Assembly (NCBI GenBank): GCA_022496785.1
Contig: SNAP01000001.1
Span: forward strand, 310,001 to 374,000
Reading direction: 5' to 3'
DNA length: 64,000 nucleotides
From: Marinilabiliaceae bacterium JC040
GTDB lineage: Bacteria; Bacteroidota; Bacteroidia; Bacteroidales; Marinifilaceae
Positions within the stretch are counted from its first letter, which is position 1, and each line of letters starts with the position of its first letter. This document shows, one piece after another, positions 25,309 through 33,740 of this stretch. The position numbers and the translations under genes were made by a program. Below the pieces are notes generated by a model. The model was not told the origin of the DNA. It saw only the letters and a program-made list of their open reading frames with translations, and searched no databases.

Positions 25309-26136
25309 ATGAAAAAGAAAGCTATTGCACTTATAGGGATATTCTCGTTTATCTTGTTATCGTGTATGAATGTATATTCTTCAGAAGAGGAATTAATTAC
25401 TAAGAAACTTAATCTTGAAGAGTTTTCAAATATTCAACTATCGTGTTCTGCTGATGTTGAGATAGTTAAATCTGATGAACAAAAGGTTGTTATTAAGTTT
25501 ACCGAAAACATTGAAAAGTATTTAGATTTTCGTGTTGAGGGTTCTACTTTTATAATGAATTTGAAAAATAGAAGTTGGTCGTGCTGTTTTAAAAGATATA
25601 AACTTAGTGTGACGATATATACTCCTAAATTAAATAAAATTAGAAATTCAGGTTCTGGTAATATAACTTGTTCTGAGGCTCTTGGAAATTCTGAATTAAT
25701 GATTCGTAATTCAGGTTCTGGAAATCTTAGAATGCCTGTAAAATTAAAGACTTTATTAGTACGTAATTCAGGTTCTGGTAATATAAAACTAATTGGTGAT
25801 ATAAGAGAGGCTGAATTCTTGAATAGTGGGTCTGGAGATATATCATTAGAGAGTAGAATGAATAAAATTTCTATAAGAAATAGTGGATCGGGAGAAATTT
25901 CATTGAAAGGTGAAGCTAAAACAGCTTTATTTAAATCTTATGGTTCTGGTGATTTTAGAGCATATGATTTTGCTATTAGGAATTTAAAACTTGAAGGTAG
26001 AGGAAGTGGCGATTTTAGTGTGAATGTTTCTGGAAGATTAGATGTTAGAATTTCTGGTTCTGGTGATGTTAGATATAAAGGTAATCCTAAAACAAGTATT
26101 AGTATTTCAGGTAGTGGAAGAGTAAGATCGTATTAA
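25309..26136 (+). CDS. Head-GIN domain (DUF2807) protein with repeated NSGSG motifs
   Basis: This is an exported DUF2807 protein. The signal region (about 1-24) is Cys-containing (FILLSCMNVYSS), so it may be a lipoprotein. From about residue 108 to the end the chain carries eight or nine GSG motifs (RNSGSGNI, LNSGSGDI, GRGSGDF, ISGSGDVR). They recur about every 20 residues, each between two beta strands, as expected for a right-handed beta-helix turn. This repetitive C-terminal part is the family hallmark; the function of the family is unknown, with adhesin-like or surface roles proposed. A paralogue lies 24 bases downstream, so the two probably form one transcript. Confidence 0.85.
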   Translation: MKKKAIALIGIFSFILLSCMNVYSSEEELITKKLNLEEFSNIQLSCSADVEIVKSDEQKVVIKFTENIEKYLDFRVEGSTFIMNLKNRSWSCCFKRYKLSVTIYTPKLNKIRNSGSGNITCSEALGNSELMIRNSGSGNLRMPVKLKTLLVRNSGSGNIKLIGDIREAEFLNSGSGDISLESRMNKISIRNSGSGEISLKGEAKTALFKSYGSGDFRAYDFAIRNLKLEGRGSGDFSVNVSGRLDVRISGSGDVRYKGNPKTSISISGSGRVRSY

Positions 26137-26160
26137 TTTTAAAAACTAAATTGTATTGAA

Positions 26161-26922
26161 ATGAAAAGAATATTTGTTTTAATTATTATTGTTGCTGCAC
26201 TTGTTTTTACCTATTTCAAATTTAATGATGTAGAGGTAAGTTTTAATGGTGACGATTTAATATCAATAAGCAATGAGTACGATGAAGGAGAATTGTTAAA
26301 AAAAGAATTGAATTTAAAAGATTTTTCAAATCTAGACCTTAGAGCTAAAGTTCAAATAGAATTAATACAAGATTCAGAACAAAAAGTAAGACTTTTTTAT
26401 AGTGAGAATATTAAGGATAGATTTGAGATTAAAGTTATTAATTCTGTTTTGAAACTTAGAGTTGATAATGATGATTGGTTATCTTCTAATCCTAAATATA
26501 AGCTTAAGTTGGTAATTCATACTCCTAATATTAATAAGATAAAAAATAAAGGAGCTTGTTCTATAAGTTCAAAAGATATTTTTAAAACTAAGGAATTAAA
26601 AATATATAATGGAGGAGCTTTATCTTTTAAAATGAAATTAGATATTAAAAGATTTTTTATTGATTGTTCAGGTGCTAGTAAATTCAATTTGTCAGGTAAG
26701 GCTGAATATGTGAAAATTAATTGCTCTGGAGCTGCAAAATATTCTGCTTACGATATGATTGTAAAAAAAATGACATTAAATAGTTCAGGAGCATCTTCTT
26801 TTAATGTGAATGTTAGTGAATCTTTAAATGGAAGTGTGGATGGAATTTCTGTAGTGAAGTATAAAGGTTCTCCAGATATGGATATTGATTGTTCTGGTTT
26901 ATCTAAGATTAGCCCTTATTAA
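26161..26922 (+). CDS. Head-GIN domain (DUF2807) protein, paralogue of upstream gene
   Basis: This is the second DUF2807 protein. An N-terminal hydrophobic segment (about 3-20) serves as signal or anchor. The N-terminal domain parallels its neighbour (LKKELNLKDFSNLDLRAKVQIELI). The beta-helix turns carry SGA or GA motifs (DCSGASKFNLSG, NCSGAAKYSAY, NSSGASSFNVN) instead of the neighbour's GSG. It thus arose by duplication and divergence. A stem-loop terminator follows 24 bases after the stop. Role unknown. Confidence 0.82.
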   Translation: MKRIFVLIIIVAALVFTYFKFNDVEVSFNGDDLISISNEYDEGELLKKELNLKDFSNLDLRAKVQIELIQDSEQKVRLFYSENIKDRFEIKVINSVLKLRVDNDDWLSSNPKYKLKLVIHTPNINKIKNKGACSISSKDIFKTKELKIYNGGALSFKMKLDIKRFFIDCSGASKFNLSGKAEYVKINCSGAAKYSAYDMIVKKMTLNSSGASSFNVNVSESLNGSVDGISVVKYKGSPDMDIDCSGLSKISPY

Positions 26923-26946
26923 TTATTTATAAAACATTATAAAATC

Positions 26947-26982
26947 AGCTTCTTACATAATTTGTAAGAGGCTTTTTTTTAT
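26947..26982 (+). terminator. Intrinsic terminator after head-GIN pair
   Basis: Arms agcttcttaca (26947-26957) and tgtaagaggct (26964-26974) pair over 11 bp with one G-U, followed by a run of T to 26982. Confidence 0.88.
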
Positions 26983-27011
26983 AGATTAAATAGTATTTTC
27001 GAAATAATAAG

Positions 27012-27019
27012 TAATTTTG
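27012..27019 (+). promoter_or_regulatory. -7 promoter element (TAATTTTG) for pyrH
   Basis: TAATTTTG fits TAnnTTTG and lies 22 bases before the pyrH ATG, just after the previous operon's terminator. A weak TTTTCG at 26996-27001 could serve as the -33 element, although its spacing is short. Confidence 0.5.
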
Positions 27020-27041
27020 TGGAAATTAAGAATTTATAGAT

Positions 27042-27749
27042 ATGAAATATAATAGAGTACTTCTAAAACTAAGTGGAGAGTCGTTGATGGGTTCTCAACA
27101 GTATGGAATTGATCCAGAAAGATTGAACGATTACGTAAAACAAATTAAAGAAATTGTTGATTTAGGTATACAAGTTGGTATCGTTATAGGTGGTGGAAAT
27201 ATCTTCCGTGGTTTATCTGGAGCTTCTAAAGGTTTCGATAGAGTGAAAGGTGATTCTATGGGAATGCTTGCTACTGTTATTAACTCTTTAGCTCTTTCTT
27301 CAGGTTTAGACGCTAGTGGTTGTAAATCGAAAGTGTTTACTGCTGTTGGTATGGAACCTATTGGTGAATTGTTCTCTAAACAAAAAGCTGTTGAAAGTTT
27401 AGAAAATGGTTATGTTGCTATTTTCTCTGGAGGTACTGGTAATCCATATTTCACAACAGATACTGCATCTTCTTTAAGAGGAATAGAAATAGAAGCTGAT
27501 GTTATGCTTAAGGGTACACGTGTAGATGGTATCTATACTGCAGATCCTGAAAAAGATAAAGATGCTAAGAAGTTTGATGAAATAAGTTTCGATGAGATTT
27601 ATGTGAAGAATCTAAGAGTTATGGATTTAACAGCAACAACTATGTGTAAAGAGAACGATCTTCCTATTATTGTTTTTGATATGGATACTGTTGGTAACCT
27701 TAAAAAAGTAATTTTAGGTGAAAAGATTGGTACCTTAGTACACAACTAG
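27042..27749 (+). CDS. pyrH: UMP kinase
   Basis: This enzyme phosphorylates UMP to UDP in pyrimidine nucleotide synthesis. It is a hexameric amino-acid-kinase-fold protein of the bacterial type. It begins with RVLLKLSGESLMG (about 5-17). It has the phosphate-binding GIVIGGGNIFRG (about 47-58) and the uridine-binding region GGTGNPYFTTDTAS (about 129-142). DGIYTADPEKD is a further family segment. The 235 residues are standard. dxs follows 13 bases after the stop. Confidence 0.96.
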   Translation: MKYNRVLLKLSGESLMGSQQYGIDPERLNDYVKQIKEIVDLGIQVGIVIGGGNIFRGLSGASKGFDRVKGDSMGMLATVINSLALSSGLDASGCKSKVFTAVGMEPIGELFSKQKAVESLENGYVAIFSGGTGNPYFTTDTASSLRGIEIEADVMLKGTRVDGIYTADPEKDKDAKKFDEISFDEIYVKNLRVMDLTATTMCKENDLPIIVFDMDTVGNLKKVILGEKIGTLVHN

Positions 27750-27762
27750 AAAATTGTTTAGA

Positions 27763-29643
27763 ATGAATGACTTTGACGAAATTTTAAAGAAAATAGACTT
27801 TCCTAAAGATCTTAAAGAATTACAAGCAACAGATTTACCTGAAGTTTGTGATGCTCTAAGATCGAAGATTATTGATGTCTGTTCTCAAAATCCAGGGCAT
27901 TTCGGTGCTAGTTTAGGAGTTGTTGAGCTTACTGTAGCTTTACATTATGTATTGAATACTCCTTATGATAATCTCGTCTGGGATGTTGGACATCAAGCTT
28001 ATGGTCATAAGATATTGACAGGAAGAAGAGATGTTTTTAATACCAATAGACAGTATAAAGGTATTAGTGGATTTCCTAAAATGAGTGAAAGTGAATATGA
28101 TGCTTTTGGTACGGGTCATTCTTCTACTTCTATTTCTGCTGCTTTAGGTTTAGCCGTTGCTGCTAAGAATAATGGCGAAGAGGATAAAATGACTGTTGCT
28201 GTTATTGGAGATGGTGCAATGACTGGTGGTATGGCTTTTGAAGCTTTGAATAACGCAGCAGCAGATAAGGCAAATATTCTTATTGTTCTGAATGATAATA
28301 ATATGGCTATTGACCCTAATGTTGGTGGTTTAAATGATTATCTTTTAGATATAACAACTTCTAAATCGTATAATAAGATTAAGAATGATGTTTGGAATAT
28401 TCTAAAACCTATCCCTGCGTCAAGAAAACTTCTAAGAGGTATTAATAATAGTATGAAGTCGTTCTTATTGAAGCAATCTAATTTGTTTCAAGCTTTAGGA
28501 ATTAGATATTTTGGTCCAATAGATGGGCATGATGTAGAACATCTTGTAGAAGTTCTTAAGGATTTATCTCATATAGGTGGTCCTAAGCTTTTACATATTA
28601 TTACTAAAAAAGGAAAGGGTTTTAAGCCTGCCGAAGATAATCAGACTGTTTGGCATGCTCCTGGTAAGTTTAATAAAGAGACTGGGGAACGATTAGCTAT
28701 TAATAGTGAAGAACCTCAAGCTCCTAAATTTCAAGAGGTGTTTGGTAATACTCTTTTGGATTTAGCTAGAAAAAATGAAAAGATAATTGGTATAACTCCT
28801 GCTATGCCTTCTGGTAGTTCGTTGAATATTATGATGAAAGAAATGCCAGAAAGAACTTTCGATGTGGGGATTGCAGAACAACATGCTGTTACCTTCTCTG
28901 CTGGTTTGGCTGCAGGTGGAATGATACCATTTTGTAATATCTATTCTTCATTTATGCAAAGAGCATACGATCAGGTGATTCATGACGTTGCTCTTCAAAA
29001 TTTGAATGTTGTATTATGTCTTGATAGAGGTGGTGTTGTTGGAGATGATGGTGCTACACACCAAGGAGTCTTCGATCTTGCCTCTTTCCGTTGTATTCCA
29101 AATATTACTATGGCTGCTCCTATGAATGAGGAGTATCTTAGGAATTTAATGTTTACAGCTCAATCTTCACCAAAGGGAACTGTGATGATTAGATATCCTA
29201 GAGGAAGAGGTTCAATGGTGAATTGGGAGACTGAATATAAGGAATTAGAGATTGGTAAAGGTCGTAAACTTTCTTCTGGTAAGAAAATTGCTGTTTTAAG
29301 TTTGGGTACTGTTGGTGTAGATGTTCAAAAGATAATTAAGAAAAGAGGTTTTGAAGATGTTGCACACTACGATTTAGTATTTTTAAAACCTATAGATACA
29401 GGAATTTTACATGAGGTGTTTAAAAACTATGACTCTGTGATTACTGTTGAAGATGGTAGTCTTGCTGGAGGTTTTGGTTCTGCTGTAATAGAGTTTATGG
29501 TTGATAATTCTTATTGTGCAAGAGTAAAACGATTGGGTGTTCCTGATGTGTTTGTAGAGCAAGGTAGTCAAGAACAACAGAAACACGACTGTGGTTACGA
29601 TTTACAAGCAATAGAAGATAGTATTGACTCATTCTTGAATTAA
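27763..29643 (+). CDS. dxs: 1-deoxy-D-xylulose-5-phosphate synthase
   Basis: This enzyme condenses pyruvate and glyceraldehyde 3-phosphate, the entry step of the non-mevalonate isoprenoid pathway, and uses thiamine diphosphate. Motifs include DVGHQAYGHKIL, the thiamine-binding GDGAMTGGMAFEALNNA (about 150-166), the catalytic Glu in EQHAVTFSAGLA, and DRGGVVGDDGATHQG. I use the ATG at 27763 (MNDFDEILKK). A TTG nine bases upstream is open but has no support. The resulting 626 residues are typical. The stop shares one base with the next gene's ATG. Confidence 0.96.
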   Translation: MNDFDEILKKIDFPKDLKELQATDLPEVCDALRSKIIDVCSQNPGHFGASLGVVELTVALHYVLNTPYDNLVWDVGHQAYGHKILTGRRDVFNTNRQYKGISGFPKMSESEYDAFGTGHSSTSISAALGLAVAAKNNGEEDKMTVAVIGDGAMTGGMAFEALNNAAADKANILIVLNDNNMAIDPNVGGLNDYLLDITTSKSYNKIKNDVWNILKPIPASRKLLRGINNSMKSFLLKQSNLFQALGIRYFGPIDGHDVEHLVEVLKDLSHIGGPKLLHIITKKGKGFKPAEDNQTVWHAPGKFNKETGERLAINSEEPQAPKFQEVFGNTLLDLARKNEKIIGITPAMPSGSSLNIMMKEMPERTFDVGIAEQHAVTFSAGLAAGGMIPFCNIYSSFMQRAYDQVIHDVALQNLNVVLCLDRGGVVGDDGATHQGVFDLASFRCIPNITMAAPMNEEYLRNLMFTAQSSPKGTVMIRYPRGRGSMVNWETEYKELEIGKGRKLSSGKKIAVLSLGTVGVDVQKIIKKRGFEDVAHYDLVFLKPIDTGILHEVFKNYDSVITVEDGSLAGGFGSAVIEFMVDNSYCARVKRLGVPDVFVEQGSQEQQKHDCGYDLQAIEDSIDSFLN

Positions 29644-30344
29644 TGAAAAAGATAAAACACTATATATCGTCAAAGCAAGAGGTGTTTGCTGATTTTCTTT
29701 CTCATTTTCCTAGTTTAACGGAGAATGATCAAAGATTATTGTTTAATGAATCTCTAATTAAATTCTATGATAAAGGTGAAAATCTTTATTTTGAAGATGA
29801 TAAATTGTTTGGTTCTTACTATATATATTCAGGAATAATTAAAATATATCAAACAGGTTCAGAAGGTAAGGAACAAATTATTAGATTCTCGAACTCGAAG
29901 GAATTAATAGCTTTTAGATCGGTAATTAATCAAGAACTTGCTTGTACTTCTGCCAAGGCAATTGTTGAATCTTTAATGTTGTATATACCTTCTAAATTAT
30001 TAATAAAATTATTGAAGAGTAATTCTGAATTTGCTTTTCAAATGATTAGAATTGTTTGTAGTGAATTGGGAGAATCTAATGGATATATTACAGATATTGC
30101 ACAAAAAAGTGTAAAACGACGATTAGCAGAAATTCTTGTTAAGCTTACAAATAGTTTTGGTTTAGATAATGAAATGGTTCTAAAATTGAGTATTTCTCGT
30201 GAAGAATTAGCAAATATTGTTGGTACTGCTACAGAAACTGTTATTAGGATAATGAAGGAGTTTAAGAACGAAAAAATTATAGAATCTAGAGGTAGAAAAT
30301 TACTTATTTTAAACCTAGATAGATTGAAAGAGATTTCTAGATAA
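29643..30344 (+). CDS. Crp/Fnr-family transcriptional regulator
   Basis: A cyclic-nucleotide-binding-like beta-roll (about residues 30-130) is followed by a dimer helix and a Crp-type helix-turn-helix. The latter includes ISREELANIVGTATETVIRIMKEF (about 185-208), close to the canonical Fnr recognition helix. There is no N-terminal cysteine cluster, so it is not an oxygen-sensing Fnr in the strict sense. The ligand is unknown. Its ATG overlaps the dxs stop by one base, so it is cotranscribed with pyrH-dxs. An imperfect stem-loop follows at 30437-30469. Confidence 0.9.
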   Translation: MKKIKHYISSKQEVFADFLSHFPSLTENDQRLLFNESLIKFYDKGENLYFEDDKLFGSYYIYSGIIKIYQTGSEGKEQIIRFSNSKELIAFRSVINQELACTSAKAIVESLMLYIPSKLLIKLLKSNSEFAFQMIRIVCSELGESNGYITDIAQKSVKRRLAEILVKLTNSFGLDNEMVLKLSISREELANIVGTATETVIRIMKEFKNEKIIESRGRKLLILNLDRLKEISR

Positions 30345-30465
30345 TTTATTGGTATTATAAATGTGTAAATTCTTTTAAGATAAATATCTTTTCAATAGGA
30401 ATTTGTGCACTATTTATCATTAAATGAGATAATTACAAAGGGAAATGCTATTTAATGGTATTTCC

Positions 30466-30496
30466 TTTTGTTTGTTGAATATGATTTATAAATTTG
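30466..30496 (+). promoter_or_regulatory. Promoter of aminotransferase gene (TTTTG, 18 bp, TAAATTTG)
   Basis: TTTTG (30466-30470) and TAAATTTG (30489-30496) have an 18-base spacer and fit the Bacteroidota consensus. The -7 element ends 38 bases before the ATG at 30535. An imperfect hairpin (aaagggaaat against atttccttt, about 30437-30469) abuts it and may terminate upstream transcription. Confidence 0.65.
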
Positions 30497-30534
30497 CGGA
30501 CAGAGAAAAGTAATGAATTAACATTTATATAGAA

Positions 30535-31734
30535 ATGCCACAAATATCACAAAAAGGTCATGAAATGCCTTTATCACCAATTAGAAAATTGGTACCATTT
30601 GCTGAAGCAGCAAAGGCTAAAGGTCGTAAGGTTTTCCATTTGAATATTGGTCAACCAGATATTCCAACTCCTCAGGTTGCTTTAGATGCAATAAAAAACT
30701 GCCAAGAGAAAGTTATTGCATATTCTCATTCTGCTGGTAATGAAACTTACCGTAGAAAATTAGCTGACTATTATACAGGAATTGGTATTGATATTGATTA
30801 TACAAATATCTTAATCACAACTGGTGGTTCTGAAGCTATTACTTTAGCTTTCTTAGCTACTTTAAATCCAGGTGATGAGATTATTATTCCTGAACCATTC
30901 TATGCAAACTATATCAGTTTTGCTATGATGGCAGGTGTTAAAGTAATTCCTATTACTTCTTCAATTGAGAATGATTTTGCATTGCCATCAATTGAAGAGT
31001 TCGAGAAAATTATCACTCCTAGAACTAAAGGTATTGTAATTGTAAATCCTAATAACCCTACAGGTTATCTTTATTCTAAAGAAGAATTAGAACAACTACA
31101 AGAAATTATTATCAAACATGATATGTATTTATATGCTGATGAAGTATATAGAGAATTCTGTTATGATGGTGAGGAGCATTTTTCTGCTATGGAATTAGAA
31201 CAAATACAACAAAACGTTATCCTTTTAGATTCTGTTTCTAAAAGATATAGTGAATGTGGTGTTCGTATTGGTGCTTTGATTTCTAGAAATATGGAAGTTG
31301 TTAACACTGTTATGAAATTTGCTATGGCTAGACTTTGCCCTCCAGGATTTGGACAAATTGCTGCTGAAGCGTCTTTAGATACTCCTAAAGATTATTTTGA
31401 TGGTGTATATAATGAGTATATTGAAAGAAGAAACTTTGTGGTAAATGCTCTTAACGAGATGCCAGGAGTTTATTCTCCAATGCCAAAAGGTGCTTTCTAC
31501 ACTGTTTGTAAATTACCTGTTGATGATGCAGATAAATTTGCTCAGTGGATGCTTGAAGAATTCGAATACAAAGGTTATACTGTAATGGTAGCGCCAGCTT
31601 CTGGATTCTATGCAACAGAAGGATTAGGTAAAAATGAAGTAAGAATTGCTTATGTTCTTAAGATAGACGATTTGAGATTAGCTATGGAAACATTAGCTGC
31701 TGCTCTTGAAGCTTATCCAGGTAAGATTAAGTAA
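30535..31734 (+). CDS. PLP-dependent class I aminotransferase (aspartate aminotransferase-like)
   Basis: This is a fold-type I aminotransferase of 399 residues. Visible family signatures include NIGQPDIPTPQVALDAI (about 37-53), VNPNNPTGYLYSKEEL (about 171-186) and YADEVYREF. The PLP-binding lysine is in DSVSKRYSECGVRIG. It resembles aspartate aminotransferases of the 1-beta type, which link oxaloacetate and glutamate to aspartate and 2-oxoglutarate. Exact amino acid specificity cannot be read from sequence. It has its own promoter and a strong terminator. Confidence 0.9.
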   Translation: MPQISQKGHEMPLSPIRKLVPFAEAAKAKGRKVFHLNIGQPDIPTPQVALDAIKNCQEKVIAYSHSAGNETYRRKLADYYTGIGIDIDYTNILITTGGSEAITLAFLATLNPGDEIIIPEPFYANYISFAMMAGVKVIPITSSIENDFALPSIEEFEKIITPRTKGIVIVNPNNPTGYLYSKEELEQLQEIIIKHDMYLYADEVYREFCYDGEEHFSAMELEQIQQNVILLDSVSKRYSECGVRIGALISRNMEVVNTVMKFAMARLCPPGFGQIAAEASLDTPKDYFDGVYNEYIERRNFVVNALNEMPGVYSPMPKGAFYTVCKLPVDDADKFAQWMLEEFEYKGYTVMVAPASGFYATEGLGKNEVRIAYVLKIDDLRLAMETLAAALEAYPGKIK

Positions 31735-31754
31735 ATTTTGTTAAAAAATATTAA

Positions 31755-31790
31755 AGCCCTCCTTTGTTTATGATAAGGAGGGCTTTTTAT
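31755..31790 (+). terminator. Intrinsic terminator after aminotransferase gene
   Basis: A perfect 10-bp stem (agccctcctt at 31755-31764, aaggagggct at 31775-31784) with a 10-base loop is followed by TTTT. Confidence 0.9.
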
Positions 31791-31826
31791 ATGATATACA
31801 AAAGTAGTGATTTTGCTAAAATTTAT

Positions 31827-31834
31827 TAACTTTG
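31827..31834 (+). promoter_or_regulatory. -7 promoter element (TAACTTTG) for the acyltransferase gene
   Basis: TAACTTTG fits TAnnTTTG and ends 26 bases before the ATG at 31861. A TTTTG at 31811-31815 is too close to be a standard -33 element. Confidence 0.45.
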
Positions 31835-31860
31835 TCTAACAATCGTAATGTTGATAATAA

Positions 31861-33015
31861 ATGGATACCAATACAAAATTTGATAATATTCGTCCATATA
31901 GAGACTCTGAAGTGAGGGGTGCTATTGATAGATTAGCTGAAAGTGAGGAGTTTTTTTATGTATTTTCTAAACTTTGGGATGGCTTTACTAAGGAATTCTT
32001 TGTTGAACAAACAAAGAATATTTCTACAATACAAGAATTTAGAGATCTTATTATAAATCCTCTTTTTAAGAAAATAACTGATTTAACCACTTGTGGGATT
32101 ACTGTTGATGGCCTCGAATATTTAGATAAAGATAAATCATATTTGTTTATATCTGACCATAGAGATATTATTTTAGATTCAGCTATATTGAATCTGATTC
32201 TTGCCTCTAATGGATATAAAGCAACAGAGAATGCTATTGGAAGTAATTTGTTATTAGCTCCATGGATTATAGATTTTGTGAAATTAGATTCTTGCTTTAT
32301 AATCGAAAGAGATATTCCTATGAAGGAGTTCAAAGATAGCAGTATCCAAAGAGCAAAATATATTAGAGATAGAATTTCAACTAATGCTTCTTCGGTGTGG
32401 ATAGCTCAAAGAGAAGGACGTACTAAAGATGGAGATGATAGAACTCAGATATCTTTACTTAAGATGTTGAATCTTGGTGGTATGGGTGATTTTGTTGAGA
32501 ATTTTAAAGAGTTGAATATTGTTCCTTTAGCAATTTCTTATGAATATGAGCCTTGTGATTTGTTTAAAACAAGTGAATTGTATCAGAAAAGACATTGTGA
32601 GAAGTATGTAAAGAAACCTGGTGAGGATTTTAACTCTATGCTATATGGAATGACTTCTGATAAAGAAAGAGTACATTTTACTATTGGAAAGCCTTTGACT
32701 ATTGTTTTAGACGATTTAGCAGAACTTAAATCAACTCCAGAGAGATATAAAGCTCTTGCTGATATTATTGATTATAGAATCCATAGTAATTATAAATTGT
32801 GGCCAGATAATTATATTGCTCACGATTTATTAAAGGGAACTGAAGAACATACAGATAAGTATACTGAAGATGAAAAAGAGGTTTTTATTAATAATATGCA
32901 ATTAAAACTGAATAAGATTGATGGTGAAGAGGATGAATTATGCGAGATTTATCTTCAAATTTATGCTAATCCAGTTATTAATAGAGCCAATCTTGTTAAA
33001 CCCGTTTATTTCTAA
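31861..33015 (+). CDS. PlsC-like 1-acyl-glycerol-phosphate acyltransferase family protein
   Basis: This is a glycerophospholipid-type acyltransferase. The catalytic block I is FISDHRDIILDSA (about 97-109), the His-containing form usual in this Bacteroidota subfamily. Block III is represented by WIAQREGRTKDG (about 179-190), with the Glu-Gly-Arg phosphate-binding site. At 384 residues it is longer than PlsC; the C-terminal 120 residues are mainly helical. I see no clear membrane helix. The exact acyl acceptor is not evident: lysophosphatidic acid or an aminolipid are both possible. Two tiny genes follow at close spacing. Confidence 0.82.
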   Translation: MDTNTKFDNIRPYRDSEVRGAIDRLAESEEFFYVFSKLWDGFTKEFFVEQTKNISTIQEFRDLIINPLFKKITDLTTCGITVDGLEYLDKDKSYLFISDHRDIILDSAILNLILASNGYKATENAIGSNLLLAPWIIDFVKLDSCFIIERDIPMKEFKDSSIQRAKYIRDRISTNASSVWIAQREGRTKDGDDRTQISLLKMLNLGGMGDFVENFKELNIVPLAISYEYEPCDLFKTSELYQKRHCEKYVKKPGEDFNSMLYGMTSDKERVHFTIGKPLTIVLDDLAELKSTPERYKALADIIDYRIHSNYKLWPDNYIAHDLLKGTEEHTDKYTEDEKEVFINNMQLKLNKIDGEEDELCEIYLQIYANPVINRANLVKPVYF

Positions 33016-33026
33016 ACTTAGATAAA

Positions 33027-33221
33027 ATGAATATAACTTTCTTAAAAATAATGCTATACATTATAGCATTTGTAGTCTTAGTAGCTTTTATTGTAAATTA
33101 TTCAATGATTGTTGGTCATGGTGATAGTATTGCAGGTTGTTATTTAGAATTGGTGGCTATTGTTCTATTAACAATTACTGTTGGTTATATTGTTATAACA
33201 GAAAAAAGAAAGAAAAAATAA
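33027..33221 (+). CDS. Small two-helix membrane protein, unknown
   Basis: The 64-residue product has two hydrophobic helices (about 5-25 and 36-56) and ends in a basic tail, TEKRKKK. No family is recognised. It starts 11 bases after the acyltransferase and its stop directly abuts the next ATG (33222). Tight packing between two same-strand genes makes it likely to be real. An inner membrane helper of the acyltransferase is conceivable but unproven. Confidence 0.6.
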   Translation: MNITFLKIMLYIIAFVVLVAFIVNYSMIVGHGDSIAGCYLELVAIVLLTITVGYIVITEKRKKK

Positions 33222-33449
33222 ATGCAGTTTATAAGAAAAAATATCTTTATAAGAGATGAAAAGTTTGTGGTTTTCTTTGGTATCAAGACTAAAGGAACTC
33301 CTAAAGGTCCTTCTATCTCTTTGTATTTGTGCTCTGGTAGACCAGGAGATAAAATGTCAACTTCTGATTTTATTAAGGGTGGTTTCGCTTCTAAGCAGGA
33401 AGCTTTGAGATATGGTGTTAGTTTTGTAAAGGAAACTTATCATAGATAG
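33222..33449 (+). CDS. Hypothetical small protein
   Basis: The 75-residue soluble product is basic and beta-rich at the start (FIRKNIFIRDEKFVVFFGIK), with a Gly/Pro-rich middle and a helical end (SKQEALRYGVSFVKET). I recognise no domain. Its ATG follows the previous stop with no gap, and a strong terminator lies 47 bases beyond, so it closes the acyltransferase operon. No signal peptide is present. Confidence 0.6.
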   Translation: MQFIRKNIFIRDEKFVVFFGIKTKGTPKGPSISLYLCSGRPGDKMSTSDFIKGGFASKQEALRYGVSFVKETYHR

Positions 33450-33496
33450 TACCTTATAACTTATATAGGTGAAGGAGGTTTAAATAACTTCAATTG

Positions 33497-33533
33497 CACC
33501 CCAAATGTTGTATATAACATTTGGGGTGTTTTG
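33497..33533 (+). terminator. Intrinsic terminator closing the acyltransferase operon
   Basis: A perfect 13-bp stem (caccccaaatgtt at 33497-33509, aacatttggggtg at 33516-33528) with a 6-base loop is followed by TTTTG. Confidence 0.92.
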
Positions 33534-33602
33534 TTTTTGAGTATAATGTGTTGATAAGTAGTGTATTGTATTTTACTATTTACATGATATTTTAAAGAAT
33601 TC

Positions 33603-33634
33603 TTTGTTTATATGTAACAAATATGTTACTTTTG
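33603..33634 (+). promoter_or_regulatory. hic promoter with embedded operator palindrome
   Basis: A -33 element TTTG (33603-33606) and a -7 element TACTTTTG (33627-33634) have a 20-base spacer. Between and into them lies a perfect inverted repeat, gtaaca (33614-33619) and tgttac (33624-33629), four bases apart. The HicB antitoxin encoded downstream has a C-terminal helix-turn-helix and is the likely ligand. The -7 element ends only four bases before the remnant hicA ATG, so the transcript would be nearly leaderless. Confidence 0.7.
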
Positions 33635-33638
33635 ACTT

Positions 33639-33740
33639 ATGAAGATTAATGAAATCATTCGAACGATTGAGGAGGATGGTTGGTATTATAATCAATTTAG
33701 GGATTATGAGAAAGGTAGAAACAATAGTACGTGCAAATAA
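33639..33740 (+). pseudogene. hicA toxin remnant (N-terminal fragment only)
   Basis: A 33-codon frame starts at 33639 and encodes MKINEIIRTIEEDGWYY, which closely resembles the first strand-helix of HicA mRNA interferases. After about residue 17 the frame runs into the hicB 5' region and stops. The catalytic histidine segment (family pattern GSHxxY/F) and the rest of the double-stranded-RNA-binding fold are gone. Intact HicA is about 60 residues. The simplest explanation is an internal deletion that removed the toxin but kept promoter and antitoxin. The match is by eye. Confidence 0.55.

Noticed and set aside
27754-27762. TTG start for dxs that adds three residues
   Set aside because: The ATG at 27763 gives the ordinary N-terminus; the TTG has no independent support.
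31956-32333. 125-residue minus-strand frame in the acyltransferase gene
   Set aside because: It is antisense to the catalytic region of a conserved enzyme and has no features of its own.
33649-33705. N-terminal extension of HicB from the ATG at 33649
   Set aside because: The extension is the hicA remnant read in another frame; the family N-terminus begins at 33706.
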